The notes: generated by a model from the sequence alone, not told the origin. A stretch of DNA of 64,000 nt from UQRS01 sp964481575 (GCA_964481575.1 CAYZTR010000003.1:1-64000); one strand, 5' to 3'. Positions 45,358 through 53,425 are shown, counted from the stretch's first letter. Program-made: numbers and translations.

Positions 45358-46650
45358 ATGCAAACCCAAATGTACCTGCACCCCTGCAAAACTCTGGTGC
45401 TGGCAGGAAACCCCAACGTGGGAAAGAGCACCATTTTCAACCACTTAACAGGATTGAACCAACATACCGGCAACTGGCCGGGCAAAACCGTGGAGTGCAA
45501 AACCGGCAAAGCCAGCCGGGGAAACCGAAATTACCGGATTGTAGACACCCCGGGCACCTATTCTCTGCTTCCCAGCTCGGAGGAGGAGGCGGTGACCCGG
45601 GATTTTCTTGTATTTGGCCAATACGACTGCGTTATTGTCGTTGCTGACGCCACCTGTCTGGAGCGGAATCTCCAACTGGCTCTGGCCGTTCGGGAGTTGA
45701 CACCGCGGATGGTGCTTTGCGTCAACCTGGCAGATGAGGCTGAACGGCGGGGCATTCATATCAGCGCCCCAGCCCTGCGCCGGGCTTTGGGAGTTCCGGT
45801 GGTCATCACCAGCGCCCGCAGCGGGAAAGGAATTTCCGCTCTGCTGGCAGCCACAGATAGCGTGATGGGGGAACCGGCACCCAAACCACCGGGACTCCTA
45901 TATCCTGCGCCGTTAGAAGAAGGTCTACATACACTAGCCGGACTGCTGCATTGGTCTGGCAACTGCCGCTTTACCCCCCGCTATCTGGCTGTACGGCTGT
46001 TGGAGGGGGAACAGGAATTTCTGAATACCGCAGCCCTGGAAACCGGACTGCGGCTATGGGAGGATCCCGTTGCCTCCAAAGTCAACACCGTTCGCCACAG
46101 TGTGGAACAGGCTTGTGGCAAGCCCATAGCGGAATTGCTGGCGGAGGCAACCGTGGCCACGGCAGAAGAGGCCTGCCAGGCTGCTGTCACCTGCAACTGC
46201 TGCCAATCCTACCTGGAGCAGCGGCTGGATCGGATTCTGACGGGAAAGACCCTGGGCATCCCCTTGATGGTACTTCTGCTGCTGGGGATTCTGTGGATCA
46301 CCATTGCCGGAGCCAACGTACCCTCCAGCCTACTGGAGCAGGGCTTGAATCGGCTGCTGGAATGGATTCGGGCCGTGCTGCTGCAGTTGGGGGCGGGGCC
46401 AAGACTACTGGGGCTCCTTTGCGATGGAGTACTGGGCACCCTGTTTCAGGTGATTGCGGTTATGCTGCCGCCCATGGCCATCTTTTTCCCCCTGTTCACC
46501 CTGTTGGAGGACGCCGGCTATTTGCCCAGAATCGCTTTTAATCTGGACAGTTTCTTCGCCCGGGCCGGCACCTGCGGCAAGCAAGCCCTGACCATGTGGA
46601 TGGTTGGCGACAGAATGCCGGGCAAGCAAAAGCCGACCGTCTGGCTGTGA
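45358..46650 (+). CDS. feoB: FeoB N-terminal part, interrupted by a recombinase element
   Basis: The first 413 codons are genuine FeoB, the GTP-dependent Fe(II) permease. G1 is AGNPNVGKST (residues 16-25), G3 DTPGTY, then a helical spacer and the first membrane core helices up to RAGTCGKQALTM. Past that Met, where FeoB proteins continue CMGxGCNAVG, the frame runs into foreign sequence and stops after 17 residues (WMVGDRMPGKQKPTVWL). The stop lies in the arm of a terminator inside the element. The missing part begins at 50136. The G domain and spacer are complete, but most of the membrane pore is absent, so this form should not transport iron. Joined to the distal part at the shared CCATGTG, the gene would encode 690 residues, normal for the family. 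Confidence 0.9.
   Translation: MQTQMYLHPCKTLVLAGNPNVGKSTIFNHLTGLNQHTGNWPGKTVECKTGKASRGNRNYRIVDTPGTYSLLPSSEEEAVTRDFLVFGQYDCVIVVADATCLERNLQLALAVRELTPRMVLCVNLADEAERRGIHISAPALRRALGVPVVITSARSGKGISALLAATDSVMGEPAPKPPGLLYPAPLEEGLHTLAGLLHWSGNCRFTPRYLAVRLLEGEQEFLNTAALETGLRLWEDPVASKVNTVRHSVEQACGKPIAELLAEATVATAEEACQAAVTCNCCQSYLEQRLDRILTGKTLGIPLMVLLLLGILWITIAGANVPSSLLEQGLNRLLEWIRAVLLQLGAGPRLLGLLCDGVLGTLFQVIAVMLPPMAIFFPLFTLLEDAGYLPRIAFNLDSFFARAGTCGKQALTMWMVGDRMPGKQKPTVWL
46576..46615. other. Left junction (attL) of the element in feoB
   Basis: The chromosomal half comes from feoB (46576-46594), the predicted crossover dinucleotide TG is 46595-46596, and the element half is TGGATGGTTGGCGACAGAA (46597-46615). 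The 7 bases CCATGTG (46592-46598) are shared with the right junction. The element half, read in complement, matches the right element arm at 14 of 19 positions. Confidence 0.8.
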
Positions 46651-46669
46651 TCAGACGGTCGGCTTTTAT
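46629..46669. terminator. Bidirectional terminator just inside the left end of the element
   Basis: AAAGCCGACCGTCTG pairs perfectly with CAGACGGTCGGCTTT around an 8-base loop, with T following on plus and on minus. It stops feoB read-through and ends the Rieske-flavoprotein transcript. The truncated feoB stop codon lies within it. Confidence 0.85.
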
Positions 46670-46679
46670 GCAATTTCCA

Positions 46680-47987
46680 TCAGGGTAAATCCCGGGTGGC
46701 AGGATTATCAATCCGGTGGCCTTCAGGGGTAAACCGAGAACCGTGGCAGGGGCAGTCCCAGGTATTTTCTTCTGGATTCCATTTCAGAGTACAACCCAAG
46801 TGGGTACACCGTCGGGTATTGGGGGATACCCAACCCTTCAGTGCCTGGACGCTGTTGCGAGCCAGCTGTACATGCAGCATGGAACGGGAGGGGGAAAACA
46901 ACGCCGCCAGTTCATTCTTTCGGCCACACACCAAATCGGTCAACAAATCCGCAGCCACCATGGAAGTGGTCATCCCCCACTTGTTGAACCCGGTGGCCAC
47001 ATACCAATCCGGGGTAGCCATGGAATACTGCCCGATATAAGGGATACCATCCAGCGTCATGCAATCCTGAGTTGCCCAGCCAAAGCGCACTCGGGCCTTG
47101 GGATAATACAGATTGGCAAACTGCTCCAACTCCCCAAAACCACCGCCCGGCAAGCCGGTACGGTGGCCGCCGCCGCCCACCAGCAGCAGATCCCCGTAAT
47201 TCCGAAAAGACAGGCCGCTGTGCGTATCCTCTACATACATGCCCTCCAGATGAGGCGCATGCTCCAGCGCCAGCACATAGGAACGGTGCTGATACATTTT
47301 GAGAAAATAGCTGCCGTGCCGGTCAATAAAGGGAAAATGTGCCGCCATAATGATCTTTTTCGCAGTGATCCGACCCCGGTCGGTATCCGCTTTGTGACCG
47401 GACAACCCCCGTACAGCCGTATGCTCATAAATATGCAGGTCCTGCACCAGATGGGACAGGAATTTCAGGGGGTGAAACTGGCCCTGATGTCGGAGACAAA
47501 CCGCTCCGCTGACGGCAAAAGGCAGGGGCAGCTGCTCCAAAAAGACGGCCTGGGCTCCCAGGCTGCGCAGGGCCTTCAGCTCTCGCTGGAGCTTGCCCAC
47601 CTCCCCACGGCTGTACACATAGGCGTCGGTCTCCTGAAAGTCACAATCCCAACGGCGGCAGAGAGTACGGTATTGGGTCAAAGCCTTTTGGTTGGCCTCC
47701 AGATACAATCTGGCCTTTTCCCTGCCCCGTTGCCGGATTAGCTTGTCATAGCACAAGCCGTGCTGGGCCGTAATTTTGGCAGTGGTAAACCGGGTAACAC
47801 CCGATGCGACAGTGCCGGCCTCCACCAACATATATGCTACGCCGGCCTGCTGCAGCCGATAGGCGCACAACAGGCCGGCCATGCCGCCGCCTATAATCAA
47901 CACATCGGTTTGAACGTCCCCTTCCAGCGGTGGAAAAGAAGGCAGAGATGCGGTTTGCGCCCAAAGGCTGCGTCCGCCCTCAGGCAT
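46680..47987 (-). CDS. FAD-dependent oxidoreductase with C-terminal Rieske [2Fe-2S] domain
   Basis: About 435 residues. The N-terminal DAO-type FAD fold has DVLIIGGGMAGLLCAYRLQQAG with VEAGTVASGVTRFTTAKIT. A middle substrate/FAD region includes LLVGGGGHRTG and DGIPYIGQYS, and ATGFNKWGMTTSM is a family block. The Rieske domain closes the protein: CTHLGC (about residue 392 on) and CPCHGSRF provide the two Cys and two His ligands for a [2Fe-2S] cluster. This is the YhfW-type architecture; its substrate is unknown. The start ATG at 47987 overlaps the stop of the upstream small gene by 8 bases, which indicates coupling. It is cargo of the element in feoB, and its iron-sulfur cofactor is notable in that setting. 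Confidence 0.85.
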   Translation of the reverse strand: MPEGGRSLWAQTASLPSFPPLEGDVQTDVLIIGGGMAGLLCAYRLQQAGVAYMLVEAGTVASGVTRFTTAKITAQHGLCYDKLIRQRGREKARLYLEANQKALTQYRTLCRRWDCDFQETDAYVYSRGEVGKLQRELKALRSLGAQAVFLEQLPLPFAVSGAVCLRHQGQFHPLKFLSHLVQDLHIYEHTAVRGLSGHKADTDRGRITAKKIIMAAHFPFIDRHGSYFLKMYQHRSYVLALEHAPHLEGMYVEDTHSGLSFRNYGDLLLVGGGGHRTGLPGGGFGELEQFANLYYPKARVRFGWATQDCMTLDGIPYIGQYSMATPDWYVATGFNKWGMTTSMVAADLLTDLVCGRKNELAALFSPSRSMLHVQLARNSVQALKGWVSPNTRRCTHLGCTLKWNPEENTWDCPCHGSRFTPEGHRIDNPATRDLP

Positions 47988-48192
47988 CCTGGTACCCATG
48001 CAGGATTTCCCGGAACTTGGAAGCATGCAAGCCTTCCTCTACGGCAAAATCTGCAAACAGCTGGGCTGTTTCCGAATCGTCCTTGATTTCTCGGGAATAG
48101 GCTTCAAAATCCCGCACCAATTCCATGGAATTTTCCCAGGCCCGCAGAACTCTATCCCGGGTGGTAATCTGAATTTGCTGACTGTGTTCCAT
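47980..48192 (-). CDS. Small ferritin/rubrerythrin-like helical protein
   Basis: A 70-residue, all-helical protein: QITTRDRVLRAWENSMELVRDFEAYSREIKDDSETAQLFADFAVEEGLHASKFREILHGYQDA. The C-terminal FAxEEGxHAxKxxEIL matches the second metal-binding helix of rubrerythrin/ferritin-like proteins (ExxH), but the first pair of helices is missing, so it is at most half of a four-helix bundle and would need to dimerise. The ATG at 48192 follows AGGAGGT. It is translationally coupled to the Rieske-flavoprotein. Metal binding is inferred. Confidence 0.65.
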   Translation of the reverse strand: MEHSQQIQITTRDRVLRAWENSMELVRDFEAYSREIKDDSETAQLFADFAVEEGLHASKFREILHGYQDA

Positions 48193-48329
48193 TGCAAAAA
48201 CCTCCTGTTGCTGTTTCCACTAGCCTTCCCCTTTTTCCGGCTGCTATTCCTGATTTGCCCAATTTGTCCTGGGCATACCGCCCGGCCGCCACTGCATAGA
48301 ATACCACAAAACAAAAGGAGGCGGCACAG

Positions 48330-48488
48330 GTGAAAGAGGAAACATACAACTGCCGGGTGGAATGGCAATTTACCGGAGAAATTCCCCTCCGGGAACTGCT
48401 GATACAAATGCTGACGGATACGGCGTATGCGCCGGCACAGGAGCAGCTGCAGCCTGACCCAATGATTCAACAGGAGACAGAACCATGA
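48330..48488 (+). CDS. 52-residue protein preceding the recombinase
   Basis: Starts with GTG at 48330, six bases after AAAAGGAGGCGG, and ends at 48488 in an ATGA overlap with the recombinase start. The sequence has a basic/aromatic N-terminal stretch (NCRVEWQFTGEIPLRELLIQML) and an acidic, Gln/Pro-rich tail. I do not recognise a family. Position and translational coupling make it a candidate accessory or recombination-directionality factor for the serine recombinase; this is an inference. Confidence 0.6.
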   Translation: MKEETYNCRVEWQFTGEIPLRELLIQMLTDTAYAPAQEQLQPDPMIQQETEP

Positions 48489-50110
48489 GCAATACCGGCA
48501 GCCAACTCTGGATGGCGGCGCTGTATATGCGCCTGTCCAGGGATGATGAAGGTTCAGCGGAAAGCGCCAGCATTACCAGCCAGCGGCAAATACTCCGGGC
48601 CTATGCCCGAGACCATGGGTATACCGTCTATGACGAATATGTGGACGATGGTGTCTCCGGCACCACCTTTGACCGACCGGCCTTCCGGCGCATGCTAATG
48701 GACATTGAAGACAAGCGGATTAACATGGTGCTAACCAAAGATCTTTCCCGGCTGGGTCGAGATTACATTCAAACCGGGCAATACACCGAGCTGTATTTTC
48801 CGGCCAAACAGGTGCGGTACATTGCCATCAATGACGGATACGACTCAGACAGTCCTTTTACCGACATTGCCCCTTTCAAAAACATTCTCAACGAAATGTA
48901 CGCCAGAGACACCAGCAAAAAAATTCGGTCTGCCTTCCAGGCTCGGATGCAGGAGGGGGCCTTTATCGGGGCGTTCCCCCCCTACGGCTACCAACGGGAT
49001 CCGGCAGACCGGCACCATCTGGTGGCCGATCCGGGATCGGCTCCAACGGTGGCCAAAATTTTCCAAAAAGCGGCATGCGGCATGCCACCCGCCGCCATTG
49101 CCAGGGAACTGAACGTCAGCCGAACCCCCACCCCCATGGAATACCGGTGTTTCCAGCATCCCCATCTACAAATCGAAGCGTTTTCCAAACGGCGGGAATG
49201 GACCTCCTCCACCATCTCCAAACTGCTGAAGAACCCGGTGTATTTGGGGCATATGGTCCAGGGGAAAACCTGCAAGTATTCCTTTAAACAAGGGGCGTCC
49301 ACCCCAAAACCCCAGAAGGATTGGATTGTGGTGGAGCACACCCACACTCCGCTGGTAACCCAAACATTGTTTGACAGAGCCGGGCGATACAGCCGGCAGC
49401 GAATCTGCACCAAAACCGGACAGTTCCACAATCTGTTTTCCGGTATTGCCAGATGTGCCGACTGCGGCAAGAGCATGTCCGCTGTCGGCTCCAGAAAAAA
49501 GGGAACCACAGCTACCCTGACCTGCAGCGGATATAAGCGGTACGGCCGGGACGAATGCACCAACCATTTTATAGACTACGACGCCCTTTGCGCCCTGCTG
49601 CTGGAAAGTATACAGACCTTACTGGCGCTGTCTCCCCGAGAGATGCAGGAAATTCTGGAAGCAGCACAGCAAAAAATCCGGCAACGATCGCCTATATCTG
49701 ATGCACAGCGGGAAGCAGCTGTTCTGGAAAAACGCAGTCAGCGATTGGAAAGCCTGATCCGGCAGCTGTACGAGGATTATGCCGCCGGGTTGCTGCAGGA
49801 GGAACACCGGAAAAAAATGCTGCAAAAATACCAGGAGGAAGGACAGGAAATTGCGGGAAAGCTACGAGCCCTGCGGGTACAAAAAAGGATAACCCAATCG
49901 GAAGCGTTCCGGGGCAAACTGAAGCAGCAATTACAGGCCTGCATCCAACCTGAGGCACTAACCCGGACATTGGTGACCTATCTGGTGGATCATGTAGAAA
50001 TCGGTCAGGGCTGTTACCGGCAGACCGAACGGGGCAAAATGAAGGAGCAGACCGTGCGGATTTATTTTCGCTGCCGAGGGATGCCCAGCGAACATATCTA
50101 TATCCAATAG
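48485..50110 (+). CDS. Large serine recombinase
   Basis: The 541-residue protein is a large serine recombinase. The resolvase-type catalytic domain has YMRLS (Arg16, catalytic Ser18), SITSQRQ, DDGVSGTTFDRPAFRRML and the active-site helix TKDLSRLGRDYIQTG. A recombinase domain follows (PPYGYQRDP...IAREL), with WTSSTISKLLKNPVYLGHM, a zinc ribbon with CADC (about 323-326) and two further Cys, a coiled coil, and a C-terminal strand-rich end (VRIYFRC). Such enzymes integrate and excise DNA between attP and attB. The stop codon is 27 bases before the predicted crossover in feoB, so the gene ends next to its own attachment site. It overlaps the 52-residue gene by 4 bases. It should be the enzyme that moves this element. 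Confidence 0.95.
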   Translation: MSNTGSQLWMAALYMRLSRDDEGSAESASITSQRQILRAYARDHGYTVYDEYVDDGVSGTTFDRPAFRRMLMDIEDKRINMVLTKDLSRLGRDYIQTGQYTELYFPAKQVRYIAINDGYDSDSPFTDIAPFKNILNEMYARDTSKKIRSAFQARMQEGAFIGAFPPYGYQRDPADRHHLVADPGSAPTVAKIFQKAACGMPPAAIARELNVSRTPTPMEYRCFQHPHLQIEAFSKRREWTSSTISKLLKNPVYLGHMVQGKTCKYSFKQGASTPKPQKDWIVVEHTHTPLVTQTLFDRAGRYSRQRICTKTGQFHNLFSGIARCADCGKSMSAVGSRKKGTTATLTCSGYKRYGRDECTNHFIDYDALCALLLESIQTLLALSPREMQEILEAAQQKIRQRSPISDAQREAAVLEKRSQRLESLIRQLYEDYAAGLLQEEHRKKMLQKYQEEGQEIAGKLRALRVQKRITQSEAFRGKLKQQLQACIQPEALTRTLVTYLVDHVEIGQGCYRQTERGKMKEQTVRIYFRCRGMPSEHIYIQ

Positions 50111-50117
50111 GGGTACA

Positions 50118-50157
50118 TTCTCCCGACAACTACCCATGTGCATGGGGTTGGGATGCA
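50118..50157. other. Right junction (attR) of the element in feoB
   Basis: The element half is TTCTCCCGACAACTACCCA (50118-50136), the predicted crossover TG is 50137-50138, and feoB resumes with TGCATGGGGTTGGGATGCA (50139-50157). Joined with the left element arm it would give a 40-bp attP with imperfect inverted repeats around TG. Confidence 0.8.
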
Positions 50158-50972
50158 ATGCGGTAGGGGTTTCCGGCTGCCGCATCATTGATTCCCCCCG
50201 AGAACGGCTCATTGCCATCCTCACCAACAGTCTGATGCCCTGCAATGGGCGGTTTCCTGCTATGATTGCCGTATCCGGCATTTTCTTTGCCGGGACGGGA
50301 TTGTGGAGTTCTTTCCGGTCAGCGGTACTGGTACTGGCGGTCATCGGAGCGGGACTGCTTCTGACCCTATTAATCTCCCGGCTGCTATCGGCCACCTTAC
50401 TAAAAGGGGTTCCGTCAGCCTTCACGCTGGAGCTGCCCCCCTTCCGGCCCCCGGAGGTCTGGCGGGTGCTGTACCGCTCGGTGCTGGACCGGACGCTGTT
50501 TGTTCTCGGGCGGGCGGCAGCAGTGGCGGCCCCGGCCGGGCTGCTCCTATGGCTCATGGCCAACCTGCAAATCGGCGGGCAAAATCTGCTGGCACTGGTA
50601 GGCGGCTTTCTGGATCCACTAGGGCGGTTCATGGGGCTGGATGGCTATATTTTGCTGGCCTTTCTGCTAGGGTTCCCGGCCAACGAAATCGTATTACCCA
50701 TTGTATTGCTGTGCTACACCGGCGCCGGAACCCTGTCGGCAGCCGCCTCCGGCGATCTGGCCACCCTTCTGACCGCCAATGGTTGGACAGGAAGCACCGC
50801 CATTTGCTTTTTGCTGTTCTCTCTGGTACATTTTCCCTGCTCTACCACTTGTTTGACCATCCGAAAGGAAACCGGCAGCTGGAAATGGACGCTGGTTTCC
50901 GTAGCTCTGCCCCTGGTGCTGGGGATCCTCCTTTGCAGCCTGGTGGCCGGGGCGGGTCGGATTCTCCAATAA
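50136..50972 (+). CDS. feoB: FeoB C-terminal part, separated by the element
   Basis: The 278-residue frame starts inside conserved FeoB: MCMGLGCNAVGVSGCRIIDSPRERLIAILTNSLMPCNGRFP, then the gate and core membrane helices, FPANEIVLPIVLLCY, LVHFPCSTTCLTIRKETGSWKW and a last helix. It lacks the G domain and first helices. An ATG at 50136 happens to lie at the junction, but no good ribosome site precedes it, so independent translation is doubtful. Sequence is intact with no frameshift, which argues that selection still maintains it, as expected if excision restores the gene in some cells. Confidence 0.9.
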   Translation: MCMGLGCNAVGVSGCRIIDSPRERLIAILTNSLMPCNGRFPAMIAVSGIFFAGTGLWSSFRSAVLVLAVIGAGLLLTLLISRLLSATLLKGVPSAFTLELPPFRPPEVWRVLYRSVLDRTLFVLGRAAAVAAPAGLLLWLMANLQIGGQNLLALVGGFLDPLGRFMGLDGYILLAFLLGFPANEIVLPIVLLCYTGAGTLSAAASGDLATLLTANGWTGSTAICFLLFSLVHFPCSTTCLTIRKETGSWKWTLVSVALPLVLGILLCSLVAGAGRILQ

Positions 50973-50979
50973 AGCAAAG

Positions 50980-51006
50980 ATCCCGCCCCGGATACCGGGG
51001 CGGGAT
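50980..51006. terminator. Hairpin between feoB and the histidine kinase gene
   Basis: ATCCCGCCCCGG pairs perfectly with CCGGGGCGGGAT around a 3-base loop. It separates two convergent genes and probably terminates both, although T-runs are short. Confidence 0.7.
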
Positions 51007-51028
51007 AACACAGCTGCTGATTTACATT

Positions 51029-53389
51029 TCAAATGCTGCCGTCTTGTAAGGCGGGAAGCTGCACAGTGGCTTTAAACAGGTCTCCGTCTACCTCCACTTT
51101 TAAGCTGCCGCCCTGCAAATGGACAAGATTCTGGGCGATGGAAAGTCCCAGACCGGAACCCTCGGTACTGCGGGATGCATCCCCCCGGACAAACCGTTCC
51201 ATCAACTCTTGGGCAGGAATATTCAAAGGGTCGGCGGACATGTTCTTCACTGAACACCAGGCGACAACGCCGTCACAGTCAACGTCTACATAGACTCTGC
51301 TACCGGGCATGGCGTATTTAACACAGTTGGACAATAAATTATCCAATACCCGCCACATATGACTGCCGTCGGCCTGCACCGGAATTTTCTCCCGGGCAAA
51401 GCTGCTCCGCAGCGTCAATCCTGCCGCCGTCAGCTTTTCCTCATACTCACCCAGGGCCTGACGCACCAGCTGACACAAGTTCATTTTCTGGGCGTTAACC
51501 GTCAAACTGCCAGTGGAGGCCTTGCTGGCTTCCACCAGATCCTCGGTCAAAACTTTCAGTCGCTGGCTTTTGCGGGCCAGCACCTCCAGGTATTCCCGGG
51601 CCTTGGGATCCTCCAGCTGCAATCCCTCCAACAGATCCACATAGTTAATAATGCTGGTCAGTGGGGTCTTTAAATCATGGGAAACATTGGTAATCAGCTC
51701 GGCTCGGAAGCGGTCGCTTCTGCTCCGCTCCCGTACGGCTGATTCCAGACCATTGGAAATAGAATTCAGATTCTGCCCCAGTGACTGAAGACTGCCGGGT
51801 AAAAGTTCGGTTTTTATCTGATAATTCAAATCGCCGGCGGCAATGGCACGGCAGCCGGTTTGCACCTGCTCCCAGCCACGGCACCACCGAAGCAGCAAGA
51901 ATAGACTGCCCGCCCCCAGCGCCAGGTACAGCAGAATTGCCAGAGGCCAGGCCCCAGCCACACTGGCCACGATACAGAAGAAGAAGGCAAAAAACAGGGC
52001 CGCCAGAACCAGAATCGCCTTCCAGAACAGCCGTACCGCCCGAAAAAGCCGGCTCAGCGTACCCTTGCCCCAAAGGAACAGCCGGTAGCACAGCGTGGAT
52101 TTCAAAAACCGGTGGGCCTTCAGCTGCACTACAAGACTGCTGAAAACGCCAAGCACCAAAGCAAATAACCAAGCGGAGATCCCGGCACAAGCCAGGGAGA
52201 ACCAGTTCCAGCCGGCAACCCGGTTTGCAGTAGCCAGTTGTTCCAGTGCCTCTAACGCAGAACCGGTTTCGGACAGACGATAGATATAAAACGACCAATT
52301 CCTGCCAAGCTCCAAATCAAAACGATCCATCACGTTCACCATCGGAATGACCAAACAGCCCAGCATCATCGCCACCAGCAGAACCACCGAAAAGGGAATC
52401 CGATGGAACAGGTTAAGATGGATCCCCTCCACCCCGGCCTTGTGCCCTGCTGCCGCCAGATACAGGACAGCAAAGGCCAATCCAAGCAGCCCCAGAACCA
52501 CGGCAGCGCTCAGCATGGGAATCACCCGGCCGCCAACGGTCTCCACATCCTCTTTTGCATACCACAAGGCATCCTGCAAAGGCATGGCGGTTGCAACGCC
52601 GTATTCCAGAATGTAAGAATCAGCCTGGGTTTCACTTTGGCTCGCCGGTGCAGTAGTACTGCCGGTATTCTGGTCAGGCAGATCAACAATCTGTCCGGTG
52701 GCTGCACTGACGGCCTGGCCATAGGGATTATAGAAATAATAGCCTACGCCGTTGGCCCACTGAAATGGATTGTAGTACTCGTCTGGATCCTTCAAGTCGC
52801 TGGCATCATCCTCCTGAAACGCAACAATTTCCATATTTCCCCACGCATCAAATTTGCAGATGTTGCCTTCCATATCCCGGTAAAGTCCGTTTCCAAAATA
52901 ATACATTCCCATTTCCGGATAGTTGCTGTAAGTGGAATCGCTGTCGGTTTCCTTTGCCTCTGACTGCTGGGTCAAAGTGGCAGAGGACAAAGTCAGCTGA
53001 TAAACCTTGGGCACCTGCTCCTGCAAGACATCCTGCCCCAGATTAGAGACCAGCACACTGCCCTTATGATCCAGAAGCTGGTAGCGGAAATTGGTATTAT
53101 TTCCAGTCAGTAAATTCTGCAACCGGGTATAGGTTTGCTCCTCCAGGTAATCCAGCTGTTGCAAATCCGGATGTGTCTGCTCAAAGGCATACTTTTCCAC
53201 CGCCAGATCCCGATACAGTTCCAACACCGTGTAGGCATAACCGGTGTCTGTCCACTGGGAATACTCTAACCCCAATTCACTTTCCGCTACAACGGCCCAG
53301 GCGGCACAGAAAATCCCGCCACTGATGAACAGAATGGACAGGGCCAGACAAAGGAGTTTCACCCACAGCTTTGTATTCCATTGTTTCAT
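51029..53389 (-). CDS. Membrane sensor histidine kinase
   Basis: A 786-residue kinase. One N-terminal helix (about 9-30) leads to a large extracellular sensor region (about 31-290), then a multi-helix membrane section (about 300-510), a HAMP-like segment, and the dimerisation helix with the phospho-acceptor His in LITNVSHDLKTPLTSIINY (about 568). The ATPase domain has WRVLDNLLSNCVKYAMP (N box), DASRSTEGSGLGLSIAQNLV (G boxes). It pairs with the response regulator gene just upstream on the same strand. The ATG at 53389 has two possible ribosome sites because of an 18-bp duplication. The stimulus is unknown; many membrane helices suggest envelope sensing. Confidence 0.9.
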   Translation of the reverse strand: MKQWNTKLWVKLLCLALSILFISGGIFCAAWAVVAESELGLEYSQWTDTGYAYTVLELYRDLAVEKYAFEQTHPDLQQLDYLEEQTYTRLQNLLTGNNTNFRYQLLDHKGSVLVSNLGQDVLQEQVPKVYQLTLSSATLTQQSEAKETDSDSTYSNYPEMGMYYFGNGLYRDMEGNICKFDAWGNMEIVAFQEDDASDLKDPDEYYNPFQWANGVGYYFYNPYGQAVSAATGQIVDLPDQNTGSTTAPASQSETQADSYILEYGVATAMPLQDALWYAKEDVETVGGRVIPMLSAAVVLGLLGLAFAVLYLAAAGHKAGVEGIHLNLFHRIPFSVVLLVAMMLGCLVIPMVNVMDRFDLELGRNWSFYIYRLSETGSALEALEQLATANRVAGWNWFSLACAGISAWLFALVLGVFSSLVVQLKAHRFLKSTLCYRLFLWGKGTLSRLFRAVRLFWKAILVLAALFFAFFFCIVASVAGAWPLAILLYLALGAGSLFLLLRWCRGWEQVQTGCRAIAAGDLNYQIKTELLPGSLQSLGQNLNSISNGLESAVRERSRSDRFRAELITNVSHDLKTPLTSIINYVDLLEGLQLEDPKAREYLEVLARKSQRLKVLTEDLVEASKASTGSLTVNAQKMNLCQLVRQALGEYEEKLTAAGLTLRSSFAREKIPVQADGSHMWRVLDNLLSNCVKYAMPGSRVYVDVDCDGVVAWCSVKNMSADPLNIPAQELMERFVRGDASRSTEGSGLGLSIAQNLVHLQGGSLKVEVDGDLFKATVQLPALQDGSI

Positions 53390-53425
53390 ATTGATTCCTC
53401 CATCAACATTGATTCCTCCATCAAC
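53390..53425 (-). repeat. 18-bp tandem duplication carrying the ribosome binding site
   Basis: ATTGATTCCTCCATCAAC (plus strand) occurs twice without a gap (53390-53407, 53408-53425). On the coding strand each copy has GATGGAGGA, so the kinase gene has two successive Shine-Dalgarno sequences, one of which lies at the stop of the response regulator gene. Confidence 0.95.

Larger units (their letters stand above)
46595..50137. mobile_element. 3.5-kb serine-recombinase element inserted in feoB
   Basis: The element spans the distance between two copies of CCATGTG, 3,542 bp. Removing it joins ...GCC CTG ACC ATG TG with C ATG GGG TTG..., which restores the conserved FeoB sequence ALTMCMGLGCNAVGVSG in frame with no base lost. 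Cargo from left to right: terminator, Rieske-flavoprotein (minus), tiny ferritin-like protein (minus), 52-residue protein (plus), large serine recombinase (plus). There are no conjugation, replication or phage genes. The layout resembles intervening elements such as skin in sigK, which are excised by their own recombinase. Whether excision is regulated, or even occurs, is not visible. Confidence 0.87.

Noticed and set aside
50136..50972. Independent small transporter gene
   Set aside because: The protein is the exact missing distal part of FeoB and lacks a ribosome site at its ATG.
53390..53425. CRISPR-like repeat
   Set aside because: Only two adjacent copies without spacers; it is a simple tandem duplication. 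No CRISPR array or cas gene is seen in the window.
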